A stretch of DNA of 64,000 nt from Salvia splendens. Lineage: Eukaryota; Streptophyta; Magnoliopsida; Lamiales; Lamiaceae. Positions 12,207 to 21,558 of the stretch are shown piece by piece; the stretch's first letter is position 1; every line of letters begins with the position of its first letter. The translations under genes and the position numbers were made by a program. A model generated the notes under the pieces. It was not told the origin of the DNA, made no database searches, and saw only the letters and a list, made by a program, of their open reading frames with translations. Where the stretch lies: positions 20,692,063 to 20,756,062 of the forward strand of contig NC_056049.1 in NCBI RefSeq assembly GCF_004379255.2. The letters run 5' to 3'.

Positions 12207-12407
12207 CTCCCTCCATCCCATAGTAGATGTCACACTTCCCTTTTTAGTTTGTCCCACAAAAGATGTCACATTTCCTCTTTTGGAAAAAGATTCCTCTCAC
12301 ATCAATTATAAAATTATATTTTCGCTCACCACTTAACACATAAAATAGCATCTCCTAAAATCTCGTGTCATCTCTCAAGTGTGCCATCTTCTTTGGGACG
12401 GAGGGAG
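12207..12407. mobile_element. Stowaway MITE nested in the palindromic element
   Basis: Ends CTCCCTCCATCCCATAG and the complement of CTCCCTCCGTCCCAAAG are bordered by TA at 12205-12206 and 12408-12409. 201 bp, non-coding. Confidence 0.85.
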
Positions 12408-14092
12408 TACGTATTATAATATTATTCGCCATATATTTTCGTTACTGGGAAATAACAAACTCAGGTAATGTTCATGATATTATTTGTTAATTTTAAAGTT
12501 TGTTACGAACTCAATTCCCACATCGGTTGTGAGAATAACTGGTATAGAATATTTAGACTAAATGAGCTATTTCTCCTAATAGGCTAGTCTTTTGGGGTGA
12601 GTTCTCTTGTTTGGTATGTATCAATTGGTGTTTTCATTGAGAGCCCAAACGGCTCGGAGTGGTGGCCGAGCAACGAACTCGCCGTGAGCAACAAGTACAT
12701 TTGGGGCCGAATCGGAGTGGTGGCCGGGCAAAGAATCTGCCGTGACCAACGTGGTCGTGATTGATACGCTCGGATTTTGCACTGTTTTAAAGCCATTATT
12801 TGGTTCATTTTGAGTGTCAAAGTTGTATTACATATCCATTATTTGGATATTTTATCCATTTTGGTATTTTGACATGTTTTGTGAGAAATGTGCAAAATAA
12901 AGCAAAAAAAGATCATAAAAAGGTCAAAATTCGGAAGTTGGAACTGAAGCGCAACCCAGCGGCCCACTGTACCCAATGCAGCGGTCGCTACAACCATTCC
13001 AGAGAGTTCTGGAGCTGTCCAGCGGCCTGCTGGGCGCATCCCAGTGCCCGCTGTGCCCGGTCGTACTCGACAGCCTGTGTTCAAACTCATTTTGTCGGCA
13101 ATTCTGAAGTTCTATCAGGGCGTGCTATATACCATTTTCTTCGTCTTTGAAAGAGCTTCGCGTTGGTACTAAGATCATCTCAATCAGAGTTTTGTGGAGA
13201 AAGTTATAGCCATTCTATGAAGACTGCGCAATGCTGTCAAGTGCTGGAGGGAATTTAAAGAAAGAAAGAAATTTTTACCTTGTTAAACCAAATCTTTTCC
13301 TTAACCTATGGGGCACGAAAATTTCATCTTTCCTATTAGAGGACACCTTTTACCATGTTTAAACCTTTTTCAAGCCTACGTATACCCCATAACCTAATTC
13401 ATAATATTCACTCATCCATAATCCCAAAAGGGGAGCCTCCAAGGCTCCTCCTTCTCCACTCCATATTTTAATTCTTCCATCATTCTTGGAGATTGAAGCA
13501 AGGAAAGAGGATCATGAAGACTTCAAGATTCATCCTTAGGTTTTGTTTGTTTATTTCATGTCTCGTACTTTAATTATTGTTTTAGTTCATCTGTCTATGG
13601 ATTGCCAAACAATAGAATTTTGAGGTTTGATAGTAATTGACTTTTATGTAGTTCTTTTTATGTTTAATGTTCAGGAGTCGTTTTCACTTGATTTTCCTGG
13701 AGCTTTTGTTCGACTAATTGGTCGTTACTTTGATTATTGTCAATCTTTGATTAGTGATAGCTTTGATTGGTTTATCTTATATGTTTATACAATAATTGTG
13801 ACATGAGTATTGATGCATGATAGGGAGAAATCGTGGTAAAACTTGAGTCAGATGAACGTAGAACTAATTAGAATAATTAAATAGTTAGTGAAATCATTAT
13901 CCTTGAAATTCCTCTATTTGCCTAATTCTATCTTTCTAGTTTTGTTTCTTTATTCATTTATGTTTTTATATCCAAAACTTTGTTTCTCTAAATAGTATAT
14001 GACGCTTAATATATGATAGCCAGTTGTAATTCTATTCCCCGTGTTCGATATCTAGGTACTGACCTTTAGCTGTGCTATTTCTACCTTGTATA

Positions 14093-15215
14093 CTTTTTTT
14101 AAAATCAGAAACGCCCTTTATGGGCGGGGGGTTTAGGCAGACCCCCAACCCGTAAATAAAATCAAAATGTAATGTTCCAAAAACATGATCGTAGCCCAAA
14201 AGTGACTAAGATCTAAACAAAAACATGAAGGTGCAAAATAGGGGTCCCACAAGTCGGGATCCTCCATTCTATCAAGTGGAAAAAGGATGACTAAATACAA
14301 AAGGGAGAAACGAAAAAAGATCAAAACTAACCATCAGAAGAGCTAGCTCAACCCACATCTCTACGTCGGAAGCGAAAGTTAGGATATCCCAGCTGGTCCA
14401 TCCTAACTAGCGCCTTCAGGTACCGAGGCGCATAGATTGGATCAAAATATGTAAGGGCAGGGGTCTGGACCCCCTACCTGCCAGGAAATCAGCGACCATG
14501 TTTCCTTCTCTGTAGATGTGTGAGAATCGAACATGCCCCTGAGCTGTCATGCTCTGGATCAAAGCCATATGGTGTCTAAAATCCGCGAAGCCAAAGTGTC
14601 TAGATGACAACAAACTAACCAGAGTCGCTGAGTCCAGCTCTATCCAAATGTGAGTAGAAAGCTCCATGGCCATCTCCAAACCCCGAATCAGAGCCAAAAG
14701 CTCCGCTTCAAAGCTCGATGATGCAGCTATCGGAGCACAAAAAGCCCGCAGAAGGCCTCCATCAGACCCACGAACCAATCCTCCCTCCCCCGCCGCCAGT
14801 GTCGATGTAGAGAAGGCACCGTTTGTGTTCAGCTTCACCCAAGGTGCATCAGGGGGATGCCATAGGACCATGAGCGACCGCAGAACGCACTATCACATGT
14901 AGATGATGAGTGACCTGCCAAATAACATGTGAATGACGAAAAGGGTGACTGTCATGCTTACCGTCGTTCCTCTCCGTCCAAAGAAACCAAGCAATCAAAC
15001 AGGGAACAAGAAAACTAATGTGCATGGCGGGAGCCCTCTGGAAAGAGGACCTCCGCCATGCACATTAGTTTTCGTGTTCCCTGTTTGATTGCTTAGTTTC
15101 TTTAGACGGAGAGGAACGGCTGTAAGCATGGCGGTCGCCCTTTTCGTCATTCACATGTTATTTGGCAGGTCACTCATCATCTGCATGTGCTAGTTCTGGC
15201 CGGCAGGATCACCTC
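14093..15215 (-). mobile_element. 5'-truncated LINE fragment with an inverted duplication
   Basis: A T-run at 14094-14100 is the poly-A end of a minus-strand LINE, followed by a 3' UTR with short C- and G-runs and then the RNase H end of ORF2. Upstream, the segment 14899-15029 is present again in opposite orientation at about 15056-15190, giving a stem of about 130 bp with a spacer of about 25 bp. The arms differ at roughly ten positions. Confidence 0.7.
14416..14880 (-). pseudogene. LINE ORF2 C-terminal RNase H fragment
   Basis: About 150 residues of the RVT_3/RNase H type found at the end of plant L1 ORF2 and in host RNase-H-like genes. It contains WVKLNTNGAF, an ELLALIRGLEMA helix, IWIELDSATLV with the second acidic residue, and VRFSHIYREGNMVADFLA. 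The first acidic residue of the usual NTDGA motif is N (NTNGA), so the fragment would be inactive. There is no reverse transcriptase upstream; the frame enters the inverted duplication. Confidence 0.75.
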
Positions 15216-15536
15216 TTGCAAGTAGTTGTAGTGCTAAAAAATAGTGCATCAGTGACCAACGAGAACTCGGAGTGGTGGTCTGGCAAAGAACCAGCCGTGA
15301 CCAACGTGGCCGCGACCAACGGGGACGTTGGCCCTTAAAGGAGGATCGAATGTTACGGACTCAATTCCCACATCGGTTCTGAGAACAACTGATGTGGGGT
15401 ATATGGACTAAATGAGCTCTCTCTCTTAATATGCTAGCTAGTCTTTTGGAATGAGTTCTCCTATTTGGTTTGTATCAAAGTTCGTGGGAAAAACTCAACT
15501 TTTTTAAAGTTCCGTGATATTAGAGGCCAATATCCC

Positions 15537-16381
15537 AAGGAAAAATGAGATATTTAATGGCGAGAATTTTGAGAACTATTTAATAATAGTACAAAATATA
15601 TCAGTTGGTAATACAAAACATATTAATTTCTAGGATTGATATATTTTATGTTGCCACTCCCTACATATTTTACTTATGTATGCAGTAAAACTCCATATAT
15701 GATCGAAGACTTTATATAAGCATCAACTTTACATGGAGTAATATAAAATAACAGTTCTCGGCTGAGACAATATACATTGAATAAAACCGTTGAAAGATTA
15801 AGTCTATAACTCGCAAAGCATAAGAAGTATTGAGCAATCTCTGTCGAGGCATAACCCAAAAGGAAAAGTCAAAAATAGAGAAGGGTCAAACCTTAAAATG
15901 GTGCTCGAAGTCAGGGACGGAGCCGAGCAGAGAAGATGGGTTGACTGGGCTAGAAGAAAAGACCCGGTAGGGTGGTGTGGCACCGCACAAGGGCTCAACC
16001 ACCCGACCTACTGAGAAGCGCCAGGAGGTCTAAAGGGTTGGACTTGCCCAGGGGCGGACGTAGATAATTATTTTGGTAGAGGCTATATTTTCTAAAATCT
16101 GAGTTCATAATTTTAAGACAATAATTATCATATGCTTGATTGAGATGGTAAGGGCTTTTGCACAATAATTTTATATATTAATTAAATAAAATTAAAAAAA
16201 TATCAATAGGGGCTTAAGCCCCTTGTAGCTTGTACATAGTGACCCGACCGCGTGGCGCTTGTGCACTTAGCCACCCCACCGGGTGGCGCGGGCGTCATTC
16301 AGCAGAGAGTCGGACCCCACCGTGTGACTCATCTTCCAATAGCCACCGACTGGGTGGGATGCACATGGGCATTATTCTTTT
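15537..16381. other. Intergenic sequence
   Basis: No gene was recognised. A segment near 16050-16230 begins CAGGGGCGGACGTAG and ends with GGGGCTTAAGCCCC, reminiscent of hAT-like ends, but no TSD was found. Confidence 0.5.
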
Positions 16382-16556
16382 GGGAATGGATCCCCTGCTG
16401 TGGAGGGGTGCACAGCAGGGGATGCTGCTCCTCACACCCCTAATATTTTATAAAAAAATATTTTTTTTTAAAATTTAATTAAATTAATAAAATAATGGTG
16501 ATGTGAGAAACAGCATCCCCTGCTGTGCACCCCTCCACAGCAGGGGATCCATTCCC
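16382..16556. mobile_element. MULE-type MITE, perfect 46-bp arms and 9-bp TSD
   Basis: The 175-bp element has inverted arms of about 46 bp (16382-16427 and 16511-16556) that match throughout. It is bounded by a perfect 9-bp duplication TATTCTTTT at 16373-16381 and 16557-16565. Each arm is itself palindromic, since CCCCTGCTGTG faces CACAGCAGGGG within it. The 80-bp centre is AT-rich. A 9-bp TSD is typical of Mutator-like elements. Confidence 0.88.
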
Positions 16557-16565
16557 TATTCTTTT

Positions 16566-17183
16566 TCCTCATTTTTAGTCTTTTCACCTTTTTTGTATAA
16601 ATAACAATTTGGGGATTCATTCTCCTTAGCTCGTAACATTTTAAAAAACCTTTTTTTTGTGTTTGTGTCCTGCACTAGAGAACATTTACTTAAATTCATT
16701 TTTTGTGGTTGCTTCTTTAGTAAATGTATGTTTGCTATTTTCCTGAGATATATAGGAAATTGAAGAGAAATCTATGTCAAGATTATAGCCTTTTGCCACC
16801 AGTCGTGTCTTGTATCTTTCGATCGAGCCATCTGGTGTTCATTTGACAGTAATGACCCATTTTGGCGCACAAAGCAATTCACATGCTGCCACGGCTAACC
16901 ATCCATTTCGTTTTCATTGCATCTCCCCAATGTCTATGTTTCATAGCATTGATCCGCACATAATTTAGACGTTTTAGAAGTTAGATTTGACATGATTTTA
17001 TTGATTTTAGCATATCATTGTATATATTCATACCAATGATTGTTTGGTCATTCAGTTGAGTTTTCATATTTCTGAGAATAGAAAACAAAATGGAAGCATT
17101 GAGGTTACAGAATAAATAAATATCACTGGATTTGATCAACCTCTAAAGTCTACAGACTCCACACCAATTCCTAACAAGTTCAT
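16566..17183. other. Intergenic sequence
   Basis: AT-rich DNA between the MULE MITE and the gag-only element. No gene or element boundary was seen. Confidence 0.5.
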
Positions 17184-19052
17184 TGTTAAGGACGTTTCCC
17201 TTAACAAGCACCGGCGGCGAGTTTCGCTCGGCGGTGGAGATAAATTTCCGGCGGCCAATAGGCTCGGCGGACGATTGCAGAGTTTCTGTGCGCGGGAGTC
17301 GCTTCCGTCGGGCAGATAACTCGGCGATTGATAGAATACTCCGGAGTCCAATTAGGATCGGCGGAGGGAATCCAAAATTAGGATTGGAAAACACACGCTA
17401 TATTTGTGAGAGAAAATATTTCATTAATTGATTGAATGAATAAAAAAGATAACAGTCTATCCTATTTATAATGCTACTGACTTAATGAACAAGAAAACAA
17501 AGATATAGAAAAAGATATGCTAAATCCCTATAATATCTAAACTAATAGAGGTTCGTATCAACTCCCCCACGGTTAAAATCCACCTTGTCCTCAAGGTGGG
17601 AACCACGAAGCAAAAAGGAGAGCTGAAAGCAGAAGCTTCGGCGAGGCAACTCCTCCTGGATCAAACACACACCGAACAGTTGAACGTCTCCCTTCTTCAC
17701 TTCCATAAAAAATCAACAAAGGAGACCCAACTTTGGCGGAAAAATTCCTTGCCAAATCGAAAAGCTTGTCCACGCCTCCCAGAATGCCCAAGCATGGCAT
17801 GTCATTACTCGGAGGGATCAACCTTGCATCTTTGTCGAGCGATGTTGATCGATGATTCATACTTGGAACATCACCGACATTCAAATCCACATTGACACAA
17901 GCAATTACGGGCAATTCGGTGTAAGCACCATCTCCTTTCTTGCCCAAACAATTTCCAATAACATTTTGGGATGACACTTGAACAACATTGAGTGAGGCGA
18001 TTATCTTCTCCACTTCACCAATAGAACCTTCCTCCTCTTTATCTTCTAGCAATGTCTCCTCCTTTTCACCAATCTTCTCATCAGATACCCCAACGAGCAC
18101 TTGCGGTGGCTCATTGTCGTTCTTGACAATCCCTTTGTTCTTGAGGAACTCTCCAGGGGACTCGTTGTTTGGAACATCAAGATGAGCGCCATCATTGTGA
18201 ACATCGGTAATGTCATTGAGAACATCATCACCGAATACTATCGTGGGAGTATTATCAGTTTTCTCTTCGGTTAAATTCTCATCTTGAATGTTCTCCTCAA
18301 ACTCATCCCCATCATCCGCATAACAGAGAATGCGTTGTTTACACACATGTCCCATCACCCATTTCTCGGGACAGTGCCAGCAGAGACCCAACCTGGACCT
18401 TTCTGACTTCTCCGCCTGGGAGACCCGTATTAGAGGCAGGCGTGGCTGCTCCGGAGTTTGACTGGTCACACGTGCGGTCTGACTGTACAGGTCTTGCATT
18501 GGCTTTTCGGTGGAGTAGCGGGGCTGGTGGGAGGCGGGCTGGACTCGCGCTCTCACCTCCTCCCGAGGGCGAGGTCGGTCCCAGCACGTCTCCGAGCGTC
18601 GGGGCCGGTCAACGGTCCGGTAGCCGCGGTCCTGCTGTTGCGCCGGTGGGTCCCAACAGGTAGGTCGGCGCTTGGGCGGTGATGGCGAGTACATATCTAG
18701 CTCGTAGGATGAAGAATGTTGATATGCAGTGGTCCGACGGATCCATGGTGGGTCCCAGCAAGTGGGCTGTCGGGTGTGGCAAGGGTGAAACGGCTGCACG
18801 AGTTGAGGGAAATTGTATTTACGATGGCAATAGCTGGCGTAGTCGTATGACATGTCGACGGACTGAATCGTGGTTGTGGTAGAAATGGTGGTGATTTATT
18901 TGGGGATATGGATGAACGCAGACGGAGGATGCTGAGCTCTCAATGAAAGCACCAGTTGTTAAGGACGTTTCCCTTAACAAGCACCGGCGGCGAGTTTCGC
19001 TCGGCGGTGGAGATAAATTTCCGGCGGCCAATAGGCTCGGCGGACGATTGCA
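17184..19052 (-). mobile_element. Gag-only LTR retroelement (TR-GAG type), 5' LTR truncated
   Basis: Read on the minus strand, the 3' LTR is complete (17184-17560, 377 bp, TGATACGAACC to CCTTAACA). The 5' LTR keeps only its last 96 bp (18957-19052), which match 17184-17279. Next to the 5' LTR is CTGGTGCTTTCATTGAGAGC, the primer-binding region; next to the 3' LTR is a G-rich polypurine tract (complement of ACTCCCCCAC, 17561-17570). Only a gag-like gene lies inside. Loss of most of the 5' LTR removes its promoter. The element ends 115 bp past the glucanase stop codon. Confidence 0.8.
17591..18853 (-). CDS. Gag-like protein of non-autonomous LTR element
   Basis: A single open frame of 420 residues without protease, RT or integrase. 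The N-terminal third has three copies of a TCWDPP/TCWDRP motif (about residues 31-36, 64-69 and 89-94) in an Arg/Pro-rich context. A zinc-knuckle-like CWHCPEKWVMGHVCK segment near residue 158 resembles the gag knuckle of plant gypsy elements. The C-terminal half is acidic, then ends with a hydrophobic stretch. It presumably packages the element RNA with help from an autonomous partner. The frame is intact although the 5' LTR is damaged. Confidence 0.65.
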   Translation of the reverse strand: MSYDYASYCHRKYNFPQLVQPFHPCHTRQPTCWDPPWIRRTTAYQHSSSYELDMYSPSPPKRRPTCWDPPAQQQDRGYRTVDRPRRSETCWDRPRPREEVRARVQPASHQPRYSTEKPMQDLYSQTARVTSQTPEQPRLPLIRVSQAEKSERSRLGLCWHCPEKWVMGHVCKQRILCYADDGDEFEENIQDENLTEEKTDNTPTIVFGDDVLNDITDVHNDGAHLDVPNNESPGEFLKNKGIVKNDNEPPQVLVGVSDEKIGEKEETLLEDKEEEGSIGEVEKIIASLNVVQVSSQNVIGNCLGKKGDGAYTELPVIACVNVDLNVGDVPSMNHRSTSLDKDARLIPPSNDMPCLGILGGVDKLFDLARNFSAKVGSPLLIFYGSEEGRRSTVRCVFDPGGVASPKLLLSALLFASWFPP

Positions 19053-19167
19053 ATATATGCAATGATACAATTCTTGCTCTGACATATACAGTTTCTCAAA
19101 TGGGTGCTATAAAATCAACACAACATAGACACCATTTCTGCAAAATATGGATAGAATCTGAGAGTGT

Positions 19168-21558
19168 CTACAAAAAGCTTCTCAAATTCACATGGACCAA
19201 ACACACAGTGGCAGCAACTATTGTGCCAAAATGAAGGATGGCGACTGTCCTTGCGCTCTCCGAGGACGGCCCTACTGGTCCGAGTGCCGGAGGTGGAAAC
19301 GCCCCACCCGAAGAGTTCGAACTGCAGCCATTTAATACATATCAGTAAACTATCATACACAAGACAGGGTTAATACTAACATAAAAAGCAGGCCTAGTAA
19401 AGAATACATCAATCCGAGTCTCACCTTCCTGTAAATCTACAAGATCCATAGCCTGCCACAAAAAACCGTACACACCGGGGTAGTTAGAATTTCCACGGAA
19501 GATAATAAATACGAACATAGAAATGCAAACAACAATATACACGACGTTTGGTCATGATCGAACCTAATTTGAGTTAGTTTCAGAACTAACAACTAGAATT
19601 CTCGTATCTTCCCTTTAAAAGGCCTTTTAGGATGAGAGCGTACTCTAAACTTATGTATTGAACCATAATCATTTACGAACCCAGCATGAGACACGACACA
19701 AATGTACACGAACAAGTTTCATGACCTGATAGATGAAGTAATCTGGATGATAGCAATAGGCTTCTAAGCTGATAAGGAAAAACTTACTAGGATCAACAGT
19801 AGTTATTGTGGCCGTGCCACCAAAATCACAAGTCCCGCCAGAGCCACGCATCTTTTGATAGTAGTCATTATACGCATAAGAAGCATGATTCTGCAACGTA
19901 TCAGGGTTAAAGCAAGGCTGCCCTTTCTGAATCGCTGCACAATTAGCCTGGCCATTCCCGCAAGCCCAACTAAGCCCGTCTTGTAGTGACTTATCATCTG
20001 CACCTGGTCGAGCAATACAAAACGAGCTTGAAGAATTCGCACCGGTAATCTCTGAATTACCCAAAGCTAGGCTATACACAGAAGTGCCATTAGTGAAAAG
20101 TAGACCCCAGTTTCTCTCAGAAATCGGCCCCGCTCTTTTGTCTTCATTGAACAGTTCGTAGATGTACGTGTTGATAGGGACCGCTGGCTGGCTAGGCGGA
20201 CCAGAATCGTTTGACACGCGCCTTATCAAATTATTGACATACAACTCAGCATTTGCTGAAGTAGCATCAGGTTCGATGCTACCACCAAACGACGGCCAGC
20301 CAGTTTCAGTGACAACGATAGGGATTCCTGAGAAGTTGAGATCCGCAATGGAGTTGTAAGTGGCATCGATCAAAGCATCAAACATGCTGTTATAGTGAAA
20401 CAAGGTGTTCGGGTCGACAATTTGTTTGACAGGGGAGAGTGGCTTGAAAAGAGCATAGTCGAGAGGGAAAATGCCGTTGCTCTTCACATATTCGTAGTAA
20501 GGATAAGCATTCAACATGTAGAAGGACTTTGTGCTTCTCAAGAACTGAAGGATCTGAGTGATGGTAGAGTTCAACGACGCGTTGAAGGTGGCTGCAGAAG
20601 GAGGGAAAGAGCGAGAAATGACATCCATTGAATTTGGCGTCGAAACTTTAACTTGATAGTTGAGATTTGAAGCAACCAGAGCTTTGTGCAGGTTGCTCAT
20701 GGCAGGAACTAGAATAGGCGCGGCATGTGGCAACGTAGTAAGCACCTCACTTCCGACAGCAATCGCTGTAATATTAGTTGAAGGAACATAAGCTGCAATG
20801 TTTTTAGTAACCCAAGCAGCTGCCGTTGAAGGCAATTCCCCAATTCCCAGGACTTCCTGGTTGGTAACGCTAACCATGACTTCGATGCCAGTGTTTGCAA
20901 GAGCATTCAGCATATGCGCATCAGCATCAAAGAGACGGACATGAGTTATTTGATGAGCTCTAAGCATGGCAACTATATCCGGTGCCGATGGCATGTTTGT
21001 AACAGCAGTCCCAATGTTGACACCCACAAACGCCCCTGCATTATACGATAAACCGTTCTTTAAAAATCCAACAGAAAATGGCAGTAAATTTTGTTATGTT
21101 AAACATTTATAATCAACAAAAGAAACTTAAAAATCTTAGTTTACAAGCATAAGAAACTGAGCCAGTCAAAGTGCAGGATCACATAATCTATTAACCATTA
21201 TCGTATTCCATCCCTTGCCAGAGTCGTTGTTTGATTACGCAATTTCCACTAATATACTACATGTGTCACTTCCCTTATTCGAACCATACTTCTCTAGTAT
21301 CATGGTTAAAGTTTTATTAATAGTGATCTCATCCGCCATCCCATAATCAAATCTCAATATTAGTTTGGTCTTATATTATCTTCAATTCATCACTCTAAGC
21401 TCAAATGAACACATACTAATAATTTGAGTCCATCCAGAGGGATTACGATACAGGTATCTATTTATCGAAGGATGCTTAAATTTCAAGAACTAACCGGTTA
21501 CATTGGAGAAAAGTCCACAAAATAGCAGGACAGCATGAAGCCATATTTGGAACATCAT
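19168..21558 (-). CDS. GPI-anchored glucan endo-1,3-beta-glucosidase, GH17 with X8/CBM43 domain
   Basis: Four coding exons on the minus strand: 21495-21558, 19788-21035, 19425-19452 and 19168-19321, all with GT-AG borders and a continuous frame of 497 residues. Exon 1 is a signal peptide (MMFQIWLHAVLLFCGLF) starting at the first ATG after an in-frame stop. The GH17 barrel has the acid/base Glu in VGSEV (about 118) and the nucleophile in VVTETGWP (about 265). The X8/CBM43 domain starts at about C361 and finishes in the 28-nt exon (YGSCRFTG). The last exon encodes a Ser/Pro-rich linker and a hydrophobic tail, as for a GPI anchor. It would hydrolyse beta-1,3-glucan such as callose at the cell surface or plasmodesmata. 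The 3' neighbour is a retroelement 115 bp away in the same orientation. Confidence 0.93.

Larger units (their letters stand above)
12762..15251. mobile_element. Solo LTR of a gypsy-type element, interrupted by a LINE
   Basis: It starts TGATACGCTCGG and ends AGTGCATCA, flanked by GTGAT (12757-12761) and GTGAC (15252-15256), 4 of 5 bases equal. The last part before the LINE (ATTCTATTCCCCGTGTTCGA) resembles 3' portions of large plant gypsy LTRs. No internal region or second LTR is present, so it is read as a solo LTR. Its own sequence is 12762-14092 plus about 15216-15251. Confidence 0.6.
12501..15477 (+). mobile_element. Short-LTR non-autonomous retroelement (TRIM-like) with solo LTR inside
   Basis: LTRs of 123 bp (12501-12623) and 127 bp (15351-15477) begin TGTTACG(A/G)ACTCAATTCC and end TGTATCA. 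A 5-bp TSD AAGTT lies at 12496-12500 and 15478-15482. The 5' LTR is followed by TTGGTGTTTTCATTGAGAGC, the primer-binding region, and an A/G-rich tract AAAGGAGGATCGAA precedes the 3' LTR. The internal part carries repeated GGAGTGGTGGCC and GTGACCAACG motifs and no protein. Its own length is about 0.5 kb once the solo LTR is subtracted. The LTRs have diverged, so it is not recent. Confidence 0.8.
11964..15536. mobile_element. Palindromic Mutator-like MITE, host of a nest
   Basis: The two ends are long inverted copies: GGGATATTGGCCCTTAATAT and the complement of GGGATATTGGCCTCTAATAT begin a match of about 130 bases per arm. A 9-bp A-rich flank, AAGAAAAAA on the left and AAGGAAAAA on the right, agrees in 8 of 9 positions, which suits a MULE but is low in complexity. 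Without its guests the element would be about 390 bp. The guests are a Stowaway (12207-12407) and an LTR element (12501-15477). Confidence 0.7.

Noticed and set aside
12117..12311. 64-aa frame with a coiled-coil-like start
   Set aside because: Runs from the palindromic MITE into a Stowaway; no independent support.
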